A stretch of DNA of 20,863 bases, taken from positions 1-20,863 of the forward strand of contig JAPUJS010000285.1 of NCBI GenBank assembly GCA_027296045.1, written 5' to 3'. This document shows, in pieces, positions 8,444 to 15,830 of this stretch. Source of the DNA: a bacterium (GTDB lineage: Bacteria > Latescibacterota > UBA2968). The notes below the pieces were generated by a model that searched no databases, had not been told where the DNA came from, and saw only the letters and a program-made list of their open reading frames with translations. Each line of letters begins with the position of its first letter. The first letter of the stretch is position 1. The translations under genes and the position numbers were made by a program.

Positions 8444-10408
8444 CCATCCATGCACGAAATGTCCCTGGTCCGGGAACCAGATCGCGTCGATCACGCTGGA
8501 CACCGCAACCCCGACCAGGTAGCCCACGATCGCCCCGTACCAGAACGGGATGGACCTCCGGTAGAGCCCGATCCCCCCGAACCGGAGCACCACCACCTTC
8601 ATCAGCCAAACCAGAAATACGCAAAATGCATACATCCTGGGTCGAAATGCAACCGCAACCGGGTGAAACGACCACCACGTAAACCGGTTGCGCAAATACA
8701 TCAGCACCCCGGCCTGCGCAAACCCGAACAGCCACACCCCGAACTTCTGAGGATCGAACACCGTGACCTTACTGCCCTCGATGTAGGGCAATTGCCGGGT
8801 CAGCGAGTTCATCGCATTGGGCACCATCAGCCCGTTTAGCCCGCCCTCGGCATAGCACCGCTCCAGGTAGAACCCCCCGGCGCTGACATAACCGACCAGA
8901 TAGGCCAGCGGAATCATCCCCCAGATCCAGGGGTGCCGCCGCAAGTTCCGGCCCAGCATCCGAAAAATATGGGGGATCGCCACCAGCGACGTGGTCCGGC
9001 TGGCTGCGCCCATGAAGATATTCCGGTTCATCAGGACCATCATCGTCTGCGAGCCCGGCGTCAGGTGTTGGGTCCCCACCATGGAATTCATCAGCCCCAG
9101 GCCCTTGCTCCCTCCCGGAATCAGGAAGGTGAAGCCGGTCGTGGCCGCGTATTTGGCGATCCCGAAATAGCAGAAAAACAGCAACACCAGTTGCACCACC
9201 GCGGCCCCGATCGACATCCCCGATGACAGCATCCAGCCCACCAGCCCGAATGTCGAAATCGCCAACCCTATCCAGGCCATGCGATAGGTCACCGGCGCTC
9301 CGTCGTCGTCCTCCTGCGGACGGACAAACCCCTTCTGAAAGGTCTCCTTCAAATGCTCCCGGGCCACCCACAAGGACCACAGCACCAGGAACACCAGGGC
9401 CCCGTGCATCTCCAGGTTTGTGATCTCGCCCGCCTTGGCCGGCTGGCCGGGCAGGCCCACCGTGAACCCGGTCCGGTTGAGGGCCCCCATTTTAAAGATA
9501 TTGATCAGGTCGTAAAACCAGACGCTGAACAGGATATCCACCGGACACAGATAGGCCAACCCCATTAAAAGCGGCTGGATCCGCAAATAATAGGGCGGAT
9601 AATATACCCCCAGACTAACCGCCTTTGTTAGCCAATGACCGAACACCGTAATTCGGGGCAGACTCAGCGTGAAATATCCGATAATGTTCCAGCCGATCAC
9701 CCCAGCCACGCAGGCAAACCCGATCCAGAACACCCGATCCCTGAACACCACCGGAACGCGCCCCTCGTCGGCCCCTTCCACTAGGGCCACCGAGAACTGG
9801 GACATCGGGAACACCAGGCGTTCTTTCTCGTGCCACTGTTTGTAAAACAACACGCTTCCGAAAAATCCCGCCATCAACCCCGCAATGCACGCCACAAACC
9901 ACCAGAAAAACGGCCGTGCCCACAGCAGCCAGGGCACAGTTTCGCCTTGCCTCAACCCCGTATAGACCTGCCTGACGATTGGCACGTTCGCATCTAGGAA
10001 CAGCCAGTCCGGCAAAAAGGGGATGACCACCTCCCGCAACCGATTCTCGGGAGAGGCGTAGAACTCGGGCCCTGGGAAAAGACTGACGGCATAAAGACCC
10101 CAGCCGGTCGCTGACAGATTGCCCACCAGCCACATCATCCCGAAAATCGTCAGCAACTCGGTGCGGGACAGCGCGAACCGGGTTGCAAACCGGTTCAATC
10201 CCATATTGATCCCCACCCACATCACAAACGGGATCAGGGACACCACGGGCAAATAACTTTTGACCAGGTTGGTGGCGAAATAGCTCGTATACCACATCGC
10301 CATCCCAATTGTGATCACCCCCAGCACCAGTGCGCGGAACGTGACCCGTTCGGGGGCAGGTGCGCTTCCCGTAGCCTGCTCGGAATGAGATTCAAACGAG
10401 GTTGCCAC
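8441..10408 (-). CDS. Polytopic membrane protein, DUF6785/DUF6784 type (copy 2)
   Basis: 655 residues starting at a GTG (10408) with AAAGGAAAG a few bases upstream. About 13 hydrophobic segments are visible, among them 28-50 (first), a WLLWARPFFWWFV segment near 155-185 and the last ending before SSVIDAIWFPDQ. The protein matches copy 1 along its whole length, roughly three quarters identical by eye, with no frameshift or missing block, so both copies look functional. The C-termini are the same (DQGHFVHGW). The gene is visibly richer in G+C than copy 1 and most neighbours, largely at third codon positions. It is transcribed after the toroid-like gene, from which it is separated by 204 bases of gene remnants. 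A transporter role is inferred from topology only. Confidence 0.85.
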   Translation of the reverse strand: MATSFESHSEQATGSAPAPERVTFRALVLGVITIGMAMWYTSYFATNLVKSYLPVVSLIPFVMWVGINMGLNRFATRFALSRTELLTIFGMMWLVGNLSATGWGLYAVSLFPGPEFYASPENRLREVVIPFLPDWLFLDANVPIVRQVYTGLRQGETVPWLLWARPFFWWFVACIAGLMAGFFGSVLFYKQWHEKERLVFPMSQFSVALVEGADEGRVPVVFRDRVFWIGFACVAGVIGWNIIGYFTLSLPRITVFGHWLTKAVSLGVYYPPYYLRIQPLLMGLAYLCPVDILFSVWFYDLINIFKMGALNRTGFTVGLPGQPAKAGEITNLEMHGALVFLVLWSLWVAREHLKETFQKGFVRPQEDDDGAPVTYRMAWIGLAISTFGLVGWMLSSGMSIGAAVVQLVLLFFCYFGIAKYAATTGFTFLIPGGSKGLGLMNSMVGTQHLTPGSQTMMVLMNRNIFMGAASRTTSLVAIPHIFRMLGRNLRRHPWIWGMIPLAYLVGYVSAGGFYLERCYAEGGLNGLMVPNAMNSLTRQLPYIEGSKVTVFDPQKFGVWLFGFAQAGVLMYLRNRFTWWSFHPVAVAFRPRMYAFCVFLVWLMKVVVLRFGGIGLYRRSIPFWYGAIVGYLVGVAVSSVIDAIWFPDQGHFVHGW

Positions 10409-10432
10409 ACGCTTTCCTTTGCGGATAGATAT

Positions 10433-10522
10433 TCACTCCCCGTTCCACAGGGCTTGAGCCAGAATCTTTTCGGCCACCTCCATTGTCATCACACAATCCC
10501 GAAACGGCGAGGTCGTAATCAA
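10433..10522 (-). pseudogene. Orphan C-terminal tail of an oxidoreductase (remnant B)
   Basis: The minus strand encodes LITTSPFRDC, then VMTMEVAEK and ILAQALWNGE before a TGA. This is the counterpart of remnant A at 8332-8424, with only a few substitutions and most bases unchanged. The reading frame has a stop (TGA) just upstream and no start codon. It resembles the end of a Gfo/Idh/MocA oxidoreductase whose body has been deleted. It ends 24 bases before the GTG of membrane-protein copy 2. Confidence 0.55.
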
Positions 10523-10597
10523 TCAAATGCCGAATCCCCATCGCATTGTTGATCTGAAACCCGCAGTGATTTTGAACGCCAATGGCGACCCCCCCAT
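10512..10597 (-). pseudogene. Fragment of a TIM-barrel sugar phosphate isomerase
   Basis: On the minus strand the frame just after a run of seven Gs (C-run on the plus strand, 10589-10595) reads GVAIGVQNHCG, FQINNAMGIR and HLIDYD. The QNHCG block resembles the strand carrying the metal-site Glu/Gln and Asn-His in sugar phosphate isomerase/epimerase barrels. Nothing of the family is seen before or after it. It passes into the oxidoreductase tail at a short direct repeat (TTGATTGATT), suggesting a deletion that fused the two. An ATG at 10597 with AGGAGA upstream enters a different frame and stops after 24 codons; one more G in the run would put it in the isomerase frame. Confidence 0.45.
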
Positions 10598-10612
10598 CAC
10601 AGTCTCCTCATA

Positions 10613-12367
10613 TTAAATTGGTTCTTCAATCCATCGTTTTGGAGAGATCGTAAACCCGTCCACTTTTCCGGCGTATCGGAACGCACCCGATTCCCCGGTA
10701 GGAACAAGCTCCAGTACCGTGTCCGACCCTCGCCAACGTGTCAGAACACCTTCTTCCGAAATCTCGGTTTCAATATCGCAGCCCGAAAACGCTTCCCAGA
10801 AATGCTCGTGGGTAAACCCACCATGGATCTCTCGAACTTCCAGTGCATAGGCACAAAATACGTTCTGGAGATTCTCCTCCCCAACGGCAATCTCTTCTCC
10901 GCGGTACAGGTCGAACACAAACTCAACGCCATCGACAACCGCCCGGATTTCTCCTCTGGCTTCAAACTCCCCCACCCCCTGTCCCAAAAACTGAATCCTC
11001 ACGAACAAATCTCCTGAACGGAGAAACAACCGCCTTCCGTTCACAAAAGGTCGAGGCAAAACCCGATCTTCTTTCCCCCCGATCCAGAGCTCGGGAATCT
11101 CCTGAGACTCCAGCGTCAACACAATCGAAAACGCGCTCAACGACCGTGCTGCCAGATCGGAAAGGTCGTGCAACATCAACGCCCGCCCCTGGTTTTGCAC
11201 GCACCAGCATCGGCCGTCTCGCCGCTCCACACGCTTGTCATTTTCCCGAACCTGCTCGGTCAACGCCTCCAGGGCATTCCCCCTGCTTTTCCAGTAGACC
11301 ATCAGATTGCGTCGCTGATACCACACCTCGCTTGTATTCACCGTGCCCAATGCATAACGATCGGTCAAATAGGTCGTCATCTGAATAAACGACCCGGCAT
11401 ATTCCGCATCCAGGGCCCGTCCGTCCGTCCGAACCGTCTCTTCAACCAGCCGCGGATAGTTTGAATTTAGCATCATCTCCCGCGCATCCTCCGGACAGGC
11501 CACCTCCTGGATGGCCGCCAGTGCCGCATACGTGGTATCGCCCCCGTGTGCGACCGAATCGCCCAGATCAAAGACATCTCCCAGCACTTTGTAGAGATAA
11601 TATTTGATCGCCCCGGCATAATGCTGAAGCAGATTGCCATAGGCCCGGCTGTGTGGCCCGGCAAGTTGCCCGGTGGGCGTGTGGAAATGTGCCGCCGTCG
11701 TTCGCCACATCCGTTCCTGAATCCGGATCACCAGGTCGTGAATCTCTTCGTCTTCCACAAACATGCCCATCCAACAAAGCGCCGAAAAATTCACGCCATA
11801 ATAGGTTGGACTGCTGTATTCCTGAAACCCACCCGTCAGATTGATGTACTCTACCAGTTCCCGGACCTTCCTGCGCCCTTCCTCCAGATATTCCGAAGCC
11901 CCATACATCTCGCCCGCCACGGTCAACACAGATGCCGACAACAACGAAATATTGGTATAAGAAGGCGTCACATCCCGTTTTTGAATAAACGCACACGCCC
12001 GAAGCACAGCCCCTTCAATCTGTTTCAAACACGAATCGCTCACCCAATCTGAATAGGCCCGGGGAATATGCATCAAATACCCCCCACAGAAAGCTGCCCA
12101 ATTCTGATCGGTATACCCTTCTGCATCGGGCGAGGTCTTGAACAGTCCAAAGTCCGAACGATCTGTATCCTGTTCCTGATAGGCGATCACCTCGGGAACA
12201 ATCAGCTCTGCCTCCTGACAATCTGCTTGATCCCCGCTGGCAACCAGCATCAAGGCATAGGCGCAACCACCTCGAACGCTCGTGCCTACAAGCCGAGATT
12301 CCGGTTGATAGTGGGCATCCGAATAGGTTCTGCCAATCTCGTATAAGCTCTGATCCATTGCGTTCAC
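10613..12367 (-). CDS. Uncharacterised helical-toroid plus beta-sandwich protein (polysaccharide lyase-like architecture)
   Basis: About 584 residues. I do not recognise a named family. The first two thirds are helical with aromatic-rich, regularly spaced blocks (GGYLMHIPRAYSDWV, GGFQEYSSPTYYGVN, TGQLAGPHSRAYGNLLQHY); the last third is beta-rich. This order is what heparinase- and chondroitinase-like lyases show, and the SPTYYG and GPHSRAYG blocks with Tyr, His and Arg could be a catalytic groove. No signal peptide is visible, which would be unusual for a polysaccharide lyase and fits a cytoplasmic enzyme on small oligosaccharides. An in-frame ATG at 12379 lacks a ribosome-binding site; GGAGG at 12371-12375 favours the GTG at 12367 or the ATG at 12358. 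A candidate promoter lies upstream and the membrane-protein genes lie downstream. Function is unknown. Confidence 0.75.
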   Translation of the reverse strand: MNAMDQSLYEIGRTYSDAHYQPESRLVGTSVRGGCAYALMLVASGDQADCQEAELIVPEVIAYQEQDTDRSDFGLFKTSPDAEGYTDQNWAAFCGGYLMHIPRAYSDWVSDSCLKQIEGAVLRACAFIQKRDVTPSYTNISLLSASVLTVAGEMYGASEYLEEGRRKVRELVEYINLTGGFQEYSSPTYYGVNFSALCWMGMFVEDEEIHDLVIRIQERMWRTTAAHFHTPTGQLAGPHSRAYGNLLQHYAGAIKYYLYKVLGDVFDLGDSVAHGGDTTYAALAAIQEVACPEDAREMMLNSNYPRLVEETVRTDGRALDAEYAGSFIQMTTYLTDRYALGTVNTSEVWYQRRNLMVYWKSRGNALEALTEQVRENDKRVERRDGRCWCVQNQGRALMLHDLSDLAARSLSAFSIVLTLESQEIPELWIGGKEDRVLPRPFVNGRRLFLRSGDLFVRIQFLGQGVGEFEARGEIRAVVDGVEFVFDLYRGEEIAVGEENLQNVFCAYALEVREIHGGFTHEHFWEAFSGCDIETEISEEGVLTRWRGSDTVLELVPTGESGAFRYAGKVDGFTISPKRWIEEPI

Positions 12368-12436
12368 ACGACCTCCCATTCAGGAACAAAATAGAAAGGA
12401 GACCTCTTCACAGAAGCCTCCTCGGCATCAGACCTC

Positions 12437-12465
12437 ATAATATAAACAAAAAGCTGAATTTCCAA
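12437..12465 (-). promoter_or_regulatory. Candidate promoter upstream of the toroid-like gene
   Basis: Minus-strand TTGGAA (12460-12465) and TATTAT (12437-12442) are separated by exactly 17 bases in a 120-base gap between the GWxTD gene and the toroid-like gene. The predicted leader of about 60 bases contains an imperfect hairpin (GGAG..CTTC, loop TGT, GAAG..CTCC; 12398-12421) followed by TTTCTATTTTG. That hairpin could act as a weak terminator for the upstream genes or as a leader structure. Confidence 0.4.
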
Positions 12466-12487
12466 ATACATGCGTACGGCCTTGGTA

Positions 12488-13852
12488 CTAAAATTCCTGG
12501 CCCCAGTATGGATTGGACAATTCTCCCGGATAGGTGGAATGGACCAGTTCGTAGACACCGGTGCCCCGCCGATCTCTGAACACAAATTCATAGCGCCGTT
12601 GGGTTTCATAAATCCAGACTTCAAAGGGTTTCCCCCCGGCCGCTGAAGTATGGTAATCCATATCATCCGGCTGCCCATACTGGATGTAGACTCGCCCCCG
12701 GTCTGTTTCCGAACCCTTCAGCCGACTGCCCGCCCCAAAATGCGTCTCCACATAATGCATACGAACCAGATGTTGGATCAGCCGTTCGTTTGTCCCAGAA
12801 TCCGGAGAATCATCCAGATTGCCCCAAAACGCCTTCAAAAATACCAACCTGGATGGCCACTCCTCCAGGGCTTCATACACCGCCCAGGTTTTTGGGTCCG
12901 CAAGATACCGGATATCCCCATAATATCGAATCAAATCCTTCTGTATCTGGCTCAACCCTTGAGGCAAGTCTTTGGATACCAGAAAAAACGAGCGCTGTAT
13001 CCGCAGATATTGCTTGCTGGACCCATCAAAAGCCTCCACCTGGAGATGATACATCCCTTCTTCAAGACCCTCGGTCTCCAGAATTTCCGCCTTCACACAA
13101 CTCTCACCCGGTTTTAAAAAACGCTTGGCAGGATAGGTCCGTACCACCGACCCCTCGACGTCCATCAAGCGATATCCTAAAATAAAACTTTCCTCTTGGT
13201 CAACTTGGTCAACTGCCAGATTGTAGAGTTCGAAATAAACCTGAATCGGCTCTTCGGTCACATAATTTCGCGTAATATTGGGAACCACCTTCCAGCCCTG
13301 CTTCACAAATCGGTGTGTTTCCCCACTACGCGCCACCTGGGACGCAAGTTGAAGATCGCTGAATACCAGACCTGCTTGCTCATAATCGGGCACGTGAAGA
13401 GACGCCGTGCACCGGCCTTCCTTTTCCGCGTTGATATCCTTCATATGAACGATCAGGCGATAAACTCCGGGTTTCAGGTCAAACCGAACGACATCCTTGA
13501 ACGGAGCCACAAACCCCTCATCCAGATCCTGAATGGCAATGAGCCGCACCCAGGTTTTGTGCGCGACCTGGGTGGCCAGTGTGTCCAAAACCAGGGCAAC
13601 GATGGAGACCTTCCCCACCGGTCCGTCCTCGTGTTCCGAAAACCTGAGTTGCTTGGCATCGAGCAACAGGTCAACTTCCTGGCGGGTGTACCCCTCAGGC
13701 CCCCGGAACGCAGACAGATCCACAAAAAACCGCAGCGTCCCTTCGCTTTTCAGGGGCAAATCTTGTACCTCTGCACAGCCCACCGGTTCCCCAAATCCTG
13801 CCCAAACGCTTGCGGTGAACAGGAGAACCGCAATCCGGCCGATCCAAGTCAT
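12488..13852 (-). CDS. GWxTD domain-containing exported protein
   Basis: 454 residues. The N-terminus is a signal peptide: IGRIAVLLFTASVWAGFG is hydrophobic, and cleavage is likely near VGCA-EV (about residue 27), so the protein is probably secreted or periplasmic. Residues 35-290 form two beta-sandwich modules (opening FFVDLSAFRGPEG; the second with FSDLQLASQV and VYFELYNLAVDQ). The C-terminal third carries the GWxTD signature region: FLKAFWGN, then GSETDRGRVYIQYGQPDD, KPFEVWIYETQ and FVFRDRRGTG. The Gly-Trp of the name is replaced (GSETD). GWxTD proteins are widespread in Acidobacteria and FCB-type lineages and have no established biochemical role. ATG 13852 follows a GGGAG site, 24 bases after the dioxygenase stop. 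The beta modules match those of the GWxTD protein at the right window edge, where their order relative to the signature is reversed. Confidence 0.85.
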   Translation of the reverse strand: MTWIGRIAVLLFTASVWAGFGEPVGCAEVQDLPLKSEGTLRFFVDLSAFRGPEGYTRQEVDLLLDAKQLRFSEHEDGPVGKVSIVALVLDTLATQVAHKTWVRLIAIQDLDEGFVAPFKDVVRFDLKPGVYRLIVHMKDINAEKEGRCTASLHVPDYEQAGLVFSDLQLASQVARSGETHRFVKQGWKVVPNITRNYVTEEPIQVYFELYNLAVDQVDQEESFILGYRLMDVEGSVVRTYPAKRFLKPGESCVKAEILETEGLEEGMYHLQVEAFDGSSKQYLRIQRSFFLVSKDLPQGLSQIQKDLIRYYGDIRYLADPKTWAVYEALEEWPSRLVFLKAFWGNLDDSPDSGTNERLIQHLVRMHYVETHFGAGSRLKGSETDRGRVYIQYGQPDDMDYHTSAAGGKPFEVWIYETQRRYEFVFRDRRGTGVYELVHSTYPGELSNPYWGQEF

Positions 13853-13876
13853 CTCACAACTCCCGGATGGGATCTA

Positions 13877-14752
13877 TTAAGCGGTCTCTGTGGCTGCCAT
13901 AATATCCAGCCAGCCCTGCAGACTATCGGTCACCGATGCCGGATGTTTTTGGCTGCAAGCGATAAATCCGGGCACGCTTTCTCGTCCGGTCGGCATGGCC
14001 GGATCACTATAGCGAAGGTCCAGGCTCCAGCGAATATGATCGCTCAGATTGGGGATGGACCGGTGAATGGTCTTGTGCTGGATCAGCAGCACGCTCCCCT
14101 TTCGAACCGGACAGGCCACCTGCTCGCCTCCCGGCAAGGCCTCGTCCACAATGCCCTTAAAATTGCCCGCCGGTCCCAGTTTGTGCACATGCTCAATCAA
14201 CGGCATCCGATGACTTTCTGCAATGACCTCCATACACCCGTTCTCTACCGTGGCGTCCACAAGAGGGATCCAGGAATTCACCATAAATGTCTCGGTTGCA
14301 TCTGGTTCCAGATATCCCAGATCCTGGTGCCAGGGCACTACGGATACATCCTGGTTGGGCAATTTGGGACGGATATTAAATTGCGGATGCGCCAGGATCT
14401 CCGGCCCGATTAACGACTCCACAATATCCAGAATGCCTGGGTGCGTAACCACGGCGAACATACCCTCGGTCTTCAACTTTCCGGTCAACCCCTTAAAGAG
14501 TGGATCGCCAAAAGAGGCCGAAGATGCATCCTGGACAGATTTCACAGCCCGAGCAAGCCTGCGTTCAAAAGGCTCGTTCTCGAATAAATCTTCAAGCAAG
14601 CCCGCTGCATACATCTCCTGGATATTGCGATCTACAGTCTCATTCAATTCGTTGATCAACGGCTGAAAATCTACTGCCGAAATCACGTCTTCCACCAGCA
14701 AATAGCCCTGTTCCTTAAAAAATAGGATTTGTTCATCGCTTAATCCTGGCAT
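13877..14752 (-). CDS. Phytanoyl-CoA dioxygenase (PhyH) family protein
   Basis: 291-residue Fe(II)/2-oxoglutarate-dependent oxygenase of the PhyH family, normal length. The iron facial triad is visible: His142 and Asp144 in VPWHQDLGY, and the distal His230 in HKTIHRSIPN; Arg241 in the following DHIRWSLDLRY is the expected 2-oxoglutarate ligand. The core beta-helix includes PLVDATVENGCMEVIAESH, which is typical of the family. Such bacterial enzymes hydroxylate many small molecules (lipids, ectoine precursors, halogenated or phosphonate compounds), so the substrate cannot be read from sequence. ATG 14752 has AAGGGG upstream. It lies 42 bases after an isomerase gene and 24 before a GWxTD gene in the same direction, so it is probably in their operon. 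Confidence 0.9.
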   Translation of the reverse strand: MPGLSDEQILFFKEQGYLLVEDVISAVDFQPLINELNETVDRNIQEMYAAGLLEDLFENEPFERRLARAVKSVQDASSASFGDPLFKGLTGKLKTEGMFAVVTHPGILDIVESLIGPEILAHPQFNIRPKLPNQDVSVVPWHQDLGYLEPDATETFMVNSWIPLVDATVENGCMEVIAESHRMPLIEHVHKLGPAGNFKGIVDEALPGGEQVACPVRKGSVLLIQHKTIHRSIPNLSDHIRWSLDLRYSDPAMPTGRESVPGFIACSQKHPASVTDSLQGWLDIMAATETA

Positions 14753-14794
14753 AACGCACCCCTTTTAGGAAATCAGACCACCGGCAGATGGTGG

Positions 14795-15631
14795 CTATGC
14801 TGCCTCGTGTTCTTCACGCATCGCGCTGAAAAACCGAACGTCAATTCGCGCCAGATCGATCACTGTCTCTAAAGGTTCACCGCTATATTCACTGTGGAAA
14901 CTGACCGGACCCTCAAAATTCAGCCGATCCAGCGTCTTCACCAGTGTGGGCCAATCGCCAAACCCCTGACCCAATCGCATCGTTCCCCCCGTAGGCGTCC
15001 CCTGCACCGTCCGCCCCATGGGCCGCTGGCGAATCAAATCTTTAAAGGCCAGCACCGACAAATAATCCTTTACAATATCCAGCGCCATCTCAATCGGTTC
15101 CCCGCAAATCGACAGGTGTCCCGGGTCTGCGAACACGCCGATGTGGTCTGGGTTAAATCCTTTCACCACATTCATCGCCGCACAGGCATTCAGCCCCATT
15201 GATTTCCCGGAGTGGTTGTGTACCACCGTCTTCACCCCGTGCTTCTCTGACAGTTTCTCAAACCCTTCCATCCATCCCCGGATCTCATCTAATTGATCCC
15301 AATAGTGTTTTTCAGGGCTCCAGTGCCAGTAACCCAATTTAATATGTCCAACCCCTGCCTGTCCGCAAGCTCCAAAGTATTGATCTGCGTAATCAATATC
15401 TGGCCGATTAAAATCTCCAGGTGCTGTCACCAGCGGGATGCACAGCCCTGCCTCCTCAAATTGCTTCGCGGCCTTGGGCAACGCATCGTTGATATTGTCC
15501 GGATTCACCGGATACCCATCCCGCACGCATAAATCCGCCCCCTGTACTCCCACCGACTGCAACGACTCAATAATTCCGGACACGTCCAGACCTTCCAGAT
15601 GCTTTGTGAACATGATATAGGTAAGCTTCAT
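14795..15631 (-). CDS. Sugar phosphate isomerase/epimerase family protein (paralogue 1)
   Basis: 278-residue TIM barrel of the xylose isomerase-like superfamily. The start ATG at 15631 is chosen because AAGGAA precedes it and the protein then begins MKLTYIMFTK, matching its paralogue; the longer frame runs into the inverted-repeat element. Visible positions are CVRDGYPVNP (35-44), His138/His140 in VVHNHSG, Asp169 and His172 in FADPGH, and Glu248 in SFHSEYSGE. The strand that normally offers Glu-Asn-His has His-Asn-His. It is clearly paralogous to the protein at 17665-18489 over the whole length (CVRxGYPVNP, IKLGY, SMGLNA/CMGLNA, DPGH). Cytoplasmic; a role in isomerising an imported polyol or sugar acid is inferred. 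It is the first gene after the 168-bp element, so its expression may depend on sequence within or upstream of it. Confidence 0.9.
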   Translation of the reverse strand: MKLTYIMFTKHLEGLDVSGIIESLQSVGVQGADLCVRDGYPVNPDNINDALPKAAKQFEEAGLCIPLVTAPGDFNRPDIDYADQYFGACGQAGVGHIKLGYWHWSPEKHYWDQLDEIRGWMEGFEKLSEKHGVKTVVHNHSGKSMGLNACAAMNVVKGFNPDHIGVFADPGHLSICGEPIEMALDIVKDYLSVLAFKDLIRQRPMGRTVQGTPTGGTMRLGQGFGDWPTLVKTLDRLNFEGPVSFHSEYSGEPLETVIDLARIDVRFFSAMREEHEAA

Positions 15632-15657
15632 ATCGATTCCTTTCTTTGGATGGTGTT

Positions 15658-15825
15658 GGATCACGAAACCGGGTGGGGATGGAATGGGAAAGGTTCGTGC
15701 AACGGCCACGAAATCTACCACCCCATTCACCGCCCCGACTCCCTACCTCCCCAAGGGACGGGCGAGGGGTGCCCTTCGTGCTTCTTCGTGTGGTGAAGGG
15801 TCAGGGATGTGGGGTTTCGTGATCC
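15658..15825. mobile_element. 168-bp MITE-like element with 13-bp inverted ends
   Basis: The ends GGATCACGAAACC (15658-15670) and GGTTTCGTGATCC (15813-15825) are perfect inverted repeats. The interior has no credible ORF and contains smaller self-complementary parts (CCTTC...GAAGG around 15773-15800) and a G/C-rich block near 15745-15775. It fills the 199-base gap between the DUF1445 gene, whose stop is only five bases away, and the isomerase gene. I see no clear target-site duplication. A non-autonomous transposable element or an intergenic repeat family is the best reading; a large hairpin-forming transcript is the alternative. Confidence 0.5.
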
Positions 15826-15830
15826 CGCCT

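Noticed and set aside
12364..12438. 24-codon frame (MRSDAEEASVKRSPFYFVPE at its start) ending over the start of the toroid-like gene
   Set aside because: Its ATG falls in the candidate -10 box, it lacks a ribosome-binding site and it is too short to judge. A coupling leader cannot be excluded.
13196..14413. 405-codon open frame on the plus strand across the GWxTD and dioxygenase genes
   Set aside because: It is antisense to two well-supported genes and crosses the gap between them. Its product is rich in His, Arg, Pro and Gln with no recognisable motif. Long antisense frames recur across the window (957-1964, 1968-2774, 7278-8066, 17563-18504) as a by-product of codon bias.
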